A DNA stretch of 30,864 bases, from contig JAZROQ010000034.1 in the NCBI GenBank assembly GCA_045648765.1, forward strand, positions 1 through 30,864, given 5' to 3'. The notes beneath the pieces are model-generated. The model searched no databases. It was not told the origin of the DNA and worked only from the letters and a program-made list of their open reading frames with translations. Made by a program: the position numbers and the translations under genes. Source of the stretch: RGIG3009 sp045648765. GTDB taxonomy: Bacteria; Bacillota; Clostridia; Oscillospirales; Acutalibacteraceae. Each line of letters begins with the position of its first letter. Position 1 is the stretch's first letter. This document shows, one piece after another, positions 18,085-25,115 of this stretch.

Positions 18085-18527
18085 GCTTTGTCCGCCTTAA
18101 ACATATAGATTGTGTCGGGCGCAATGGCGGTGGTGTCTACCCCTGCTAACGCATACTTGCCATTTTCATAAAACGCCCAATATTTGCCGTCTTTTTCATA
18201 ATCGAGCGTCACACCGTTCACGGTTTTGACGTACAACCCGTATTGGCTTTCGTCACCGGCAATCAAACCAAGTTGGAGCAACGCTTCCCCCACCGTTTGT
18301 TTGTCGGTGTGGATTTCAAAGGCAGTGGTTTTTCCTTGTGCGTCCACCACGTCAAACCGGAATACCGTTTGGCCTTCGCCGCGCACTGTCACCGTTTGGG
18401 TGGCAGTGGTTGTGACAGTGGTGTTTGGTTGGTTGTCTTTACATCCGCTTGTCAGCAGTGCCGTAGCCGCAATCAGCACCAAACAAAGGAGCAAAGACAA
18501 ACTTTTTAACAGTTTTGTCTTGTTCAT
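18081..18527 (-). CDS. DUF4430 lipoprotein, probable cobalamin-binding
   Basis: A 148-residue lipoprotein. The signal peptide ends in the lipobox LTSGC, with Cys29 as the lipidated residue, followed by a Thr-rich linker. The mature domain (about 55-148) has VGEALLQLGLIAGDESQYGLYVKTVNG and KYWAFYENGKYALAGVD, hallmarks of DUF4430 (PF14478), which is related to the C-terminal domain of transcobalamin and intrinsic factor. It would sit on the outer face of the membrane and hand ligand to the S component encoded immediately downstream. The start is ATG 18527, with GGAGAG 8 bases upstream. Control by a cobalamin riboswitch (18603-18777) supports a B12 role. Domain call confident; ligand inferred. 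Confidence 0.87.
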   Translation of the reverse strand: MNKTKLLKSLSLLLCLVLIAATALLTSGCKDNQPNTTVTTTATQTVTVRGEGQTVFRFDVVDAQGKTTAFEIHTDKQTVGEALLQLGLIAGDESQYGLYVKTVNGVTLDYEKDGKYWAFYENGKYALAGVDTTAIAPDTIYMFKADKA

Positions 18528-18602
18528 GTTGGAATCTCTCCTTTTTTATTCTGTTGTTTTTCTCTTCATCGGCGCTCGCAATGTTTTGGTGAGAAAACAA
18601 TC

Positions 18603-18777
18603 GACTCAAAAAATATTTCGACTTAGCAGTCAGGCATACACCTTAGGTTGTTTCGCCTTCTCAGAGTTTCCCCCAATGGCGTGTCTTCGTTTTGCGGCAA
18701 CGAATAGAAACAACCCCTTTTTCGTGCTTCACGGCGACGGGCTCGTACAGGAATCTCACCTGTTTCCTTTTTGAGTC
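18603..18777 (-). promoter_or_regulatory. Cobalamin riboswitch
   Basis: Read leftward the leader contains AAAAAGGAAACAGGTGAGAT, then TCCTGTACGAGCCCGTCGCC and GTGA, which match the conserved RF00174 core (GGAA..GGUGaaAAUCC..C..CCCGC..CUGU). Further on come GAGAAGGCG and CTAAGTCGAAATA, the latter a divergent B12 box. Ends pair: GACTCAAAAA (18768-18777) with TTTTTTGAGTC (18603-18613), closing a domain of about 175 bases. It lies between a promoter (18784-18812) and the DUF4430 start at 18527; binding of cobalamin would lower expression of the uptake unit. The B12 box is weak compared with consensus, so the exact ligand form (adenosyl- or methyl/aquo-cobalamin) is open. Confidence 0.85.
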
Positions 18778-18783
18778 ACCATC

Positions 18784-18812
18784 AGTATACCATAAAAAAC
18801 CCGAACTCGCAA
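18784..18812 (-). promoter_or_regulatory. Promoter of the riboswitch-controlled B12 uptake unit
   Basis: Leftward TTGCGA (18807-18812), 17-base spacer, TATACT (18784-18789). The predicted start of transcription lies at about 18777, exactly where the riboswitch closing stem begins. Confidence 0.78.
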
Positions 18813-18820
18813 TGGTTTTC

Positions 18821-18866
18821 ACAAACCCATTCGTCACTATAGGTGCAATGTCCCCAACGCCTCATT
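18821..18866. repeat. Short dispersed intergenic repeat, copy 2
   Basis: ACAAACCCATTCGTCACTAT followed by AGGTGCAATG and CCTCATTTT corresponds to copy 1 at 401-450. It lies just upstream of the riboswitch promoter and abuts the CGATAT array. Confidence 0.5.
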
Positions 18867-19070
18867 TTGGCGATATATGGCTTTGCCATTCGATATATTT
18901 GCCTTTTGACAAATGCGATATAATTTCCCTACGGTAAATTGCGATATGACATCCATCCCTTATCGCCCGCAGGGCATATCGCGTGCTTGCACATATCGCA
19001 CGCCATCGGCGTATATCGCCCATCCCGCAAGTGATGGATATCGCGGCGTTGTGCCGTAACGGCACAACGC
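18867..19070. repeat. Multi-hairpin CGATAT/ATATCG repeat array
   Basis: CGATAT occurs at 18871, 18891, 18916 and 18942; the reverse complement ATATCG occurs at 18976, 18993, 19013 and 19038. Between successive motifs lie mostly small inverted repeats: ATGGC-TTT-GCCAT, ATTTG...CAAAT, AATTT...AAATT, GTGCTTGCAC, ACGCC-ATC-GGCGT, and finally a 12-bp stem GCGTTGTGCCGT-A-ACGGCACAACGC (19046-19070). The switch of motif orientation near 18960 makes the whole array an imperfect inverted repeat that could fold into a branched structure. No gene is supported inside it. It lies between divergent transcription units. Confidence 0.7.
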
Positions 19071-19131
19071 ACAAGCCTGTCCGCACACTTTGTCCGTTTT
19101 ATCATATATTGAAAATAAGGAGGTGAAACAA

Positions 19132-19506
19132 ATGACCTGTTGTCAAAACAACTGCTCGTATGCAGCGCTCATTCTCGGCATTTTGGCAGGGGTGGCGGTC
19201 GGCGTGTTGTATGCGCTGGGCTTTGTCACCGTTGGCGTGTTATTGTGGGTATACCTCACGCTGGGCGTTGCCGCTTTGTTAGTGTCTCCCGTTTATGCGG
19301 CGCTGTCACCGTGCTTTTGCGTATACCGCACCGCGTTTTTGATAGGCGCATTCGGCGCCATCGTTGCGGCGGCGGTGGCGTTTTTCACGGTCGGTATTGC
19401 CCCGCTTACCTTATTTGCCGTCATCCTCGGCATTGCCACGTTGTTTGTAGTTTTTACCTTGGTCACCACCGTGTGCATCACGGCATGTAACTGCCGTAAC
19501 AACTAG
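19132..19506 (+). CDS. Small membrane protein with cysteine-rich ends (unknown function)
   Basis: A 124-residue protein with about four transmembrane helices (roughly residues 10-30, 33-55, 65-88 and 92-113) and no recognised domain. Both termini carry clustered cysteines: MTCCQNNC at the start and CITACNC at the end, which would lie on the same side of the membrane if there are four helices, and could bind a metal or be acylated. The start is ATG 19132, preceded by the strong ribosome site AAGGAGGTG at 7 bases; reading from 19090 would place this site inside the gene. It is a lone rightward gene between the CGATAT array and a long inverted repeat. Similar small proteins appear to occur in other Clostridia, but I know of no function. 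Confidence 0.72.
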   Translation: MTCCQNNCSYAALILGILAGVAVGVLYALGFVTVGVLLWVYLTLGVAALLVSPVYAALSPCFCVYRTAFLIGAFGAIVAAAVAFFTVGIAPLTLFAVILGIATLFVVFTLVTTVCITACNCRNN

Positions 19507-19522
19507 CAAAAACCCTTTTTGC

Positions 19523-19619
19523 GTCAACGGCTCTCTCGTTCGCCAAGTGTTGGTAATGTTTTTCGGGGTAAAATCCGCTGTTTTATTGCCAACGCTTGGC
19601 GTTTGAGCGGGCCGTTGAC
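19523..19619 (+). terminator. Long inverted repeat, terminator-like, before metF
   Basis: GTCAACGG (19523-19530) pairs with CCGTTGAC (19612-19619), and inside these CGCCAAGTGTTGG (19541-19553) pairs with CCAACGCTTGGCG (19589-19601) with one G-T wobble. TTTTTTT follows the outer arm, so it can terminate the small membrane-protein gene. It is much longer than a normal terminator, and its 3' arm contains the -35 of the metF promoter. It may be a remnant of a small inverted-repeat mobile element. Confidence 0.55.
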
Positions 19620-19643
19620 TTTTTTTGCCCAAAGTGGTATAAA
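19615..19643 (+). promoter_or_regulatory. Promoter of the metF-metH operon
   Basis: TTGACT (19615-19620), 17-base spacer, TATAAA (19638-19643), 26 bases before the metF start. The leader is too short for a SAM riboswitch or T-box. Confidence 0.65.
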
Positions 19644-19669
19644 AAAAGCATAAAAGGAAGTGAGTTTGC

Positions 19670-20554
19670 GTGAAAATTTCCGAACTGTTATCAAACGGCA
19701 CTCTTTCGCTGTCGTTCGAGGTGTTTCCGCCCAAAACCGACTCGGCATTTGACACCGTCAAACACGCCACCGAGGAAATTGCCAAGCTGCGCCCCTCGTT
19801 TATGAGCGTCACCTACGGTGCGGGCGGCGGTACCAGCCGCTACACGTTGGATATTGCCAAAAACATCAAAGAGCGTTACGGTGTTCCCACCTTGGCGCAC
19901 TTAACGTGCGTTTCCTCCACCAAAGAAACGGTAGCGGGAATGATTCAAACATTGCAAAAAGCGGGAATTCAAAACGTGCTGGCATTGCGCGGGGATGTTC
20001 CGACCGAACTGCAAAACGCCGACCGCCGCCACTGGCATTACCATCATGCGGTGGATTTAATCCACGAACTCAAACAAAGCGGCGCCGATTTTTGCATCGG
20101 TGCGGCATGCTACCCGGAAGTACATCCCGAAAGCGCCAACCAAAAAGAAGATATTCGGTATCTGAAAGAAAAAGTAGATGCCGGTTGTTCGTTTTTGACC
20201 ACGCAAATGTTTTTCGATAATAACGTGCTGTACAATTTCTTATATAAAATCCGCGAAGCGGGCATCACAGTCCCCGTCATCCCCGGCATCATGCCCATCA
20301 CCAACGCGGGGCAAGTGGAACGCGCCGTCAAACTGTCGGGTTCGTTTATGCCGCGCCGCTTTGCCAATTTGGTGGATAAATTCGGCACCGATCCCGCTGC
20401 CATGAAACAAGCGGGCATTGCCTACGCCACCGACCAAATCATCGACTTGTATGCCAACGGCATTCAAAACGTACACGTCTATTCCATGAACAAGCCCGAC
20501 GTTGCCGAACACATTCGGCAAAATCTGTCGTCTATTTTGGGGAAACCGCTGTGA
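19670..20554 (+). CDS. metF: Methylenetetrahydrofolate reductase
   Basis: A 294-residue MTHFR-family TIM barrel that reduces 5,10-methylene- to 5-methyl-tetrahydrofolate with FAD. Visible family motifs: SFEVFPPKTD near the N-terminus (first-strand Glu), SVTYGAGGGTSR, LAHLTCVSST, NVLALRGDVP and FLTTQMFFDN. The length is normal for bacterial MetF. The start is GTG 19670, with AAGGAAGTGA upstream. It overlaps the next gene by four bases (GTGA) and is first of three genes whose products carry the methyl group from folate to homocysteine. In some anaerobes MetF also serves the Wood-Ljungdahl methyl branch; with metH directly downstream, methionine synthesis is the simpler reading. Confidence 0.95.
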   Translation: MKISELLSNGTLSLSFEVFPPKTDSAFDTVKHATEEIAKLRPSFMSVTYGAGGGTSRYTLDIAKNIKERYGVPTLAHLTCVSSTKETVAGMIQTLQKAGIQNVLALRGDVPTELQNADRRHWHYHHAVDLIHELKQSGADFCIGAACYPEVHPESANQKEDIRYLKEKVDAGCSFLTTQMFFDNNVLYNFLYKIREAGITVPVIPGIMPITNAGQVERAVKLSGSFMPRRFANLVDKFGTDPAAMKQAGIAYATDQIIDLYANGIQNVHVYSMNKPDVAEHIRQNLSSILGKPL

Positions 20555-21132
20555 ACATTCTAACCAAAACGTTTGCTCCCCCACCGCCCAACGTGCAGGA
20601 AATCGCACGGTATGCGGGGTGTCACGAGTTAACGCCGACTATCGAGCAAACCATCCGCACTTGCTTTGCCGAAACAGCAGATCGTTTGCGCTATACCGTC
20701 GTTTACGCCGAATGTCCCGTCACCGTCCAAGACGGCGGCGTTGATTTCGGCGCGTTTTTTGTACCGTCGGGTTCGTTGCAAAAACAGCTCGTCGGTTGCC
20801 GTCGCGCTGTGTGGTTTGCCGCCACTGTGGGGCTGGAACTTGACCGCCTGATTACACGTTACGGCATCACCGCACCGTCCAAAGCCTTGCTGTTGCAAAG
20901 CATTGGCGCCGAACGCATCGAAGCCTTGTGCAACGCCTTTTGCGATTTTTTGGCAACCAACCAAACGGTACGCCGGCGTTTTTCCCCCGGTTACGGCGAC
21001 TGTCCGCTCGAAACCCAAAACGACGTGTTTCGGTTGTTGGATTGTCCTCGGAAAATTGGTCTTACGCTTAACGAAAGTTTGCTCATGTCACCCACCAAAT
21101 CCGTTACGGCGGTGGTGGGATTGGAGGGATAA
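20551..21132 (+). CDS. Stand-alone MetH reactivation (AdoMet-binding) domain protein
   Basis: A 193-residue protein corresponding to the C-terminal activation domain of cobalamin-dependent methionine synthase (PF02965). The signature is RFSPGYGDCPLETQ (about residues 140-153; compare RPAPGYPACPEHT in E. coli MetH), followed by LLDCPRKIGLTLNESLLMSP and TKSVTAVVGL. This domain binds AdoMet and reductively remethylates oxidised cob(II)alamin. Translation starts at GTG 20551 inside the metF stop (GTGA overlap). It lies 3 bases before metH, whose product lacks this domain, so the two presumably act as a split enzyme, as in Thermotoga. The flavodoxin-type electron donor is not in the window. Confidence 0.88.
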   Translation: MNILTKTFAPPPPNVQEIARYAGCHELTPTIEQTIRTCFAETADRLRYTVVYAECPVTVQDGGVDFGAFFVPSGSLQKQLVGCRRAVWFAATVGLELDRLITRYGITAPSKALLLQSIGAERIEALCNAFCDFLATNQTVRRRFSPGYGDCPLETQNDVFRLLDCPRKIGLTLNESLLMSPTKSVTAVVGLEG

Positions 21133-21135
21133 AAC

Positions 21136-23493
21136 ATGACTATCTTGCAATTTATGCAACAACACATCACCGTGCTCGACGGCGGCATGGGTACACTGCT
21201 GCAATCGGCAGGGCTTTGTGCGGGCGAACTGCCCGAACGCTGGAACCTCACTCACCCCGCTGTCATCACAGATATTCACCGCCGCTATTTTGCGGCAGGC
21301 AGTCACGTGGTGACCACCAACACGTTTGGCGCCAACTGCCTTAAATTTTCTGCCGACGAATTGGACCGCATCGTCAAAGCGGCGGTGCAAAACGCCCGCA
21401 CCGCCACCGACGGCATCGAAAACCGTTTTGTTGCGTTGGATATCGGTCCCACCGGAAAACTTCTGAAACCGTACGGCGATTTGGATTTTGAGGAAGCCGT
21501 CGAAGTATTTGCCCAAACGGTGCGCTTGGGTGTGCAATACGGTGTCGATTTGATTATCATCGAAACCATGAACGACCTGTACGAAACCAAAGCCGCCCTG
21601 CTCGCCGCCAAAGAAAACAGCGACATCCCCGTTTTTGTTTCCAACGCCTACGGCGCCGACGGCAAACTCATGACCGGCGCCAACGTCGATGCGGTGGTAG
21701 CCTTGCTCGAAGGCATGGGCGCCGACGCCATCGGTGTCAACTGCTCACTGGGTCCCAAACAACTCGCCCCCATTGTCGAGCAATATCTTACTCGCAGTTC
21801 ACTGCCGATTTTGGTGCAACCCAACGCCGGCTTGCCCGAAATGAAAAACGGCAAAACCGTGTTTAACGTAAACGAATCGGACTTTGCCAACACCATGGCA
21901 ACCTTGGTCGACCGCGGTGTACGTGTTGTCGGCGGTTGTTGCGGCACCACGCCCGATTATATTGCCGCCGTGTGTGCGCAACTGGGCGGCAAATCCCCCA
22001 AACCCGTCACACCCAAAAAAATCACGTGCGCTTCCTCCTACACCCACGCGGTGGATTTTGGCAACTCGCCCGTTCTGATTGGCGAGCGCATTAACCCCAC
22101 CGGCAAAAAACGCTTTAAACAAGCCCTTTTGGAACACGATATGTCCTACATTTTAGGCGAAGGCATTGCCCAACAACAAAAAGGGGTTCACCTGCTCGAT
22201 GTCAACGTCGGTATGCCGCAAATTGACGAAGTCGCCATGCTGCGTGAAACAGTGTGCGAACTGCAAGCGGTCATCGACCTGCCGTTGCAGATTGATACTG
22301 TCAACGTCGCCGCCATGGAATCTGCGTTGCGTCGGTATAACGGCAAAGCCATGATAAACTCGGTCAACGGCAAAGCCGAAAACATGGCGGCTGTTTTCCC
22401 GCTTGTCAAAAAATACGGCGGTTTGGTCGTTGCGCTGACATTGGACGAAAACGGCATTCCCGCCACTGCCGAAGGGCGCGTAGCCATTGCCAAAAACATA
22501 CTCAACACCGCCGCCGATTACGGCATCGGCGCACACGATATTGTATTTGACACCCTGTGTATGACGGTCAGCGCCGATAAAACGGCAGGCAACGTCACGC
22601 TTTGCGCACTCAAAGCCGTGCGCGAGGAGCTTGGTTGTCATACGTCGCTGGGCATTTCCAATGTGTCGTTTGGGTTGCCGTGCCGCGACATTGTCAACAG
22701 CACGTTTTTTGCCCTTGCATTGCAAAGCGGTCTGTCCGCCGCCATTATGAACCCCTATTCCCAAAATATGCTGAACACGTACCACGCCTATCGCGCGTTG
22801 ACAGGGCACGACGAAAACTGCGCCGATTACATTGCGTTTGCCGATGTTCCCACCACGGCGCCCGCCACCCCCTCGCACGAAATGGATTTAACACAAGCGG
22901 TTGTCAGCGGCCTTGCCGATAAAGCGGCGGCGCTCACCACCGACTTGCTCAAAACACAAGACGGTTTGTCCATCGTACAAACGCACATCATCCCCGCGCT
23001 GGATACCGTCGGCAAAGGCTACGAGCAACGCACCATCTTTTTGCCGCAACTGCTCATGAGTGCCGAAGCCGCCAAAGCCGCCTTTGCGGTAATCAAACAA
23101 GCCGTGCAAACCGGCACCGCCGCCAACAAAGGTGCGGTGGTGATTGCCACTGTCAAAGGCGATATTCACGACATCGGCAAAAACATTGTCAAACTTCTTT
23201 TGGAAAACTACGGTTTTCGCGTCACCGATTTGGGCAAAGATGTCTCACCGCAAACCGTGGCCGAGGCAGTCCAAAAAACAGGGGCTCGTTTGGTCGCGCT
23301 CAGCGCTTTAATGACCACCACTGTCCCCGCAATGGAAGAAACCATTTCTCTGCTCCGCCGCGAAATCCCCACCTGCAAAATCATGGTCGGGGGTGCGGTA
23401 CTTACCGCCGATTATGCCGCCACCATCGGTGCCGATTTTTACGGTGCCGACGCCATGGAAGCGGTCCGCTTTGCACAATCCGTATACGCCTGA
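21136..23493 (+). CDS. metH: Cobalamin-dependent methionine synthase, without activation domain
   Basis: A 785-residue modular enzyme that transfers the methyl of 5-methyl-THF to homocysteine through cobalamin. Homocysteine-binding domain at about 1-300, with zinc ligands Cys203 (GVNCSLGP), Cys268 and Cys269 (VGGCCGTTPDY); pterin-binding domain at about 310-580 (LIGERINPTGKKRFKQALL, HLLDVNVGMP); cobalamin cap helices at about 590-670; and B12-binding Rossmann domain to the end, with GDIHDIGKN, in which His678 is the cobalt ligand (DxHxxG). The fourth, AdoMet-binding domain of E. coli MetH is absent and is encoded by the preceding gene. Start ATG 21136, three bases after that gene, with GGAGGG overlapping its last codons. 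It depends on B12, for which an uptake unit lies about 3 kb to the left. Confidence 0.96.
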   Translation: MTILQFMQQHITVLDGGMGTLLQSAGLCAGELPERWNLTHPAVITDIHRRYFAAGSHVVTTNTFGANCLKFSADELDRIVKAAVQNARTATDGIENRFVALDIGPTGKLLKPYGDLDFEEAVEVFAQTVRLGVQYGVDLIIIETMNDLYETKAALLAAKENSDIPVFVSNAYGADGKLMTGANVDAVVALLEGMGADAIGVNCSLGPKQLAPIVEQYLTRSSLPILVQPNAGLPEMKNGKTVFNVNESDFANTMATLVDRGVRVVGGCCGTTPDYIAAVCAQLGGKSPKPVTPKKITCASSYTHAVDFGNSPVLIGERINPTGKKRFKQALLEHDMSYILGEGIAQQQKGVHLLDVNVGMPQIDEVAMLRETVCELQAVIDLPLQIDTVNVAAMESALRRYNGKAMINSVNGKAENMAAVFPLVKKYGGLVVALTLDENGIPATAEGRVAIAKNILNTAADYGIGAHDIVFDTLCMTVSADKTAGNVTLCALKAVREELGCHTSLGISNVSFGLPCRDIVNSTFFALALQSGLSAAIMNPYSQNMLNTYHAYRALTGHDENCADYIAFADVPTTAPATPSHEMDLTQAVVSGLADKAAALTTDLLKTQDGLSIVQTHIIPALDTVGKGYEQRTIFLPQLLMSAEAAKAAFAVIKQAVQTGTAANKGAVVIATVKGDIHDIGKNIVKLLLENYGFRVTDLGKDVSPQTVAEAVQKTGARLVALSALMTTTVPAMEETISLLRREIPTCKIMVGGAVLTADYAATIGADFYGADAMEAVRFAQSVYA

Positions 23494-23499
23494 TGTGTC

Positions 23500-23534
23500 G
23501 GCGGTGCTTTTGCACCTCCGTTCATACTTTTTTT
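23500..23534 (+). terminator. Probable terminator of the metF-metH operon
   Basis: GGCGGTGC - TTTT - GCACCTCC forms a short imperfect stem 7 bases after the metH stop, with TTTTTTT a few bases further on (23528-23534). Confidence 0.5.
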
Positions 23535-23596
23535 AAAATTTCAACAATTACCCAACAAAAAACGGGCGTATACTAAACTTTAAAGAGGTGATACAA

Positions 23597-25036
23597 ATGA
23601 AAAATTTAATTTCGTTGTGGTTAACCGCCGCGTTGCTTTGCACGTTTTTGTGTTCGTGCGGTACCGCCGCTGCGGTTACCGCCATCACGCTTGACGACAG
23701 CGGCATCACCGTCAACGGAAAAGCTGCCTCACAACAAAAAAACGAAGCGGTTTACACCGCAAACGACATTGTCTACTACGAACAAGGTCACGACTTCACC
23801 TACGGCGAGGGGGATGAAACCGACGCCCACTCCGCCGAAGAAGCCAACAATCACACCGTGGTTCACATTCAAAAAGCAGGCACCTACCGCCTTTCCGGCA
23901 CTCTTTCGGCAGGTCAAATTGCCGTGGATTTGGGGAAAGATGCCGACGATAAACCGTCAGACGTTGTCACCTTAATCCTCGACAACGTCAACCTCACCTG
24001 CACCGTTGCCCCCGCCATCATTTTTTACAATGTATACGAATGTTGCGACGACGATGAAGACACCGCCACCCAAACCGTCGACACGGCGGCGGCAGGCGCC
24101 AACATCGTACTTGCCGACGGTTCGCAAAACACGGTAAACGGCTCATACGTTGCCAAAATTTACGAATCGTACACCCTAAACGAAGCGGGAACCAAAGTGA
24201 CCGACAGCGATAAACTCCACAAATACGATGGCGCCGTGTATTCCAAAATGAGCCTAAACGTTAGCGGCAACGGCGCACTCACCATCAACGCCCAAAACGA
24301 AGGCCTCGGTTCCGAACGCCACCTCACGCTAAACGGCGGCACGGTCAATATCGTTTCGGGTAACGACGGCATCAACACCAATGAAGACGGCATTTCCGTC
24401 ACCACAATAAACGGCGGCACACTCAACATTACAGTCGGCAAAACCGCCGCCGAGGGCGACGGCATCGACTCGAACGGTTGGCTTGTCATAAACGGCGGCA
24501 CCGTCAACGCTTTTGCATGCGGACGCAGCATGGATGCGGGCATCGATTCGGATAACGGCATTTTCCTAAACGGCGGCACCATCGTTGCCACAGGCAATAT
24601 GCTTGACCGCCTTGCAAACGGCACCCAAACCTTTGCCGTGTTCGCGTTTGCCGATTCCCAACCCGCCGACACGGTATACACACTCAAAAACGAACAAGGC
24701 GAAACGGTGGTCAGCGCCACCCCCGCCAACACGTTCACACAACTGGTAATCTCCTCCTCCACGCTCAAAGCGGGAACCTACACGCTGTATCGCGGCGAAA
24801 CGGCGTTGTCGGTAGCTACCACGAATAACGGTGGCGAACGCCCCCAAGGCGGTAACCGTCCTTTTGACAACACAAACGAGCCGCCGTTTGACGGTAACGA
24901 ACCGCCCCAAAAACCCGAAGGCGATTTCGGCGAACGTCCCACCCCTCCCGCAGGCACCACCAACCCCGGTACGGTTTATACCACCACCTTCACCTTGGCA
25001 GACGGCGCCAATTATTTTAGCGTTGCAAAATCATAA
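23597..25036 (+). CDS. Cthe_2159-type carbohydrate-binding lipoprotein
   Basis: A 479-residue secreted protein. The signal peptide ends in FLCSCG, a possible lipobox with Cys at about residue 20. The body (about 60-365) is a parallel beta-helix-like repeat domain with repeated NGGT turns (LNGGTVNI, INGGTLNI, INGGTVNA, LNGGTIVA) and Asp/Asn-rich DGI motifs (NDGINTNEDGI, GDGIDSNG, AGIDSDNGI). This matches the carbohydrate-binding Cthe_2159 family (PF14262), whose founding member binds cellulose and pectic polymers with calcium. A Gly/Pro/Asn-rich stretch (about 415-460) precedes a short beta-rich C-terminus. The start is ATG 23597 with GAGGTG 6-7 bases upstream. It is a single gene; -10-like TATACT lies at 23569-23574, with no convincing -35. 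A role at the cell surface is inferred. Confidence 0.83.
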   Translation: MKNLISLWLTAALLCTFLCSCGTAAAVTAITLDDSGITVNGKAASQQKNEAVYTANDIVYYEQGHDFTYGEGDETDAHSAEEANNHTVVHIQKAGTYRLSGTLSAGQIAVDLGKDADDKPSDVVTLILDNVNLTCTVAPAIIFYNVYECCDDDEDTATQTVDTAAAGANIVLADGSQNTVNGSYVAKIYESYTLNEAGTKVTDSDKLHKYDGAVYSKMSLNVSGNGALTINAQNEGLGSERHLTLNGGTVNIVSGNDGINTNEDGISVTTINGGTLNITVGKTAAEGDGIDSNGWLVINGGTVNAFACGRSMDAGIDSDNGIFLNGGTIVATGNMLDRLANGTQTFAVFAFADSQPADTVYTLKNEQGETVVSATPANTFTQLVISSSTLKAGTYTLYRGETALSVATTNNGGERPQGGNRPFDNTNEPPFDGNEPPQKPEGDFGERPTPPAGTTNPGTVYTTTFTLADGANYFSVAKS

Positions 25037-25038
25037 AA

Positions 25039-25063
25039 AAGGCGGCAATCTGCCGCCTTTTTT
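25039..25063 (+). terminator. Terminator of the Cthe_2159-type gene
   Basis: AAGGCGGCA - ATC - TGCCGCCTT followed by TTTT directly after the stop codon: a classical intrinsic terminator. Confidence 0.88.
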
Positions 25064-25064
25064 G

Positions 25065-25093
25065 TTGACAAACCTTGACAAACTTTGTATCAT
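25065..25093 (+). promoter_or_regulatory. Promoter of nagA
   Basis: TTGACA (25065-25070), 17-base spacer, TATCAT (25088-25093), immediately behind the terminator and 22 bases before the start codon. Confidence 0.75.
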
Positions 25094-25115
25094 AAAAGCA
25101 AAGGAAGTGTTTTTT

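Noticed and set aside
18862..19086. A leftward 74-codon frame over the CGATAT array
   Set aside because: It only translates the hairpin repeats; such repeat-derived peptides are common false predictions.
19507..19669. SAM riboswitch or T-box before metF
   Set aside because: The promoter lies only 26 bases from the start codon and no S-box core or T-box sequence is visible; the structure upstream is a plain inverted repeat.
24831..25115. N-terminal extension of nagA into the preceding gene
   Set aside because: It would cross a strong terminator and the nagA promoter and reads another frame of the Pro-rich tail of the upstream gene.
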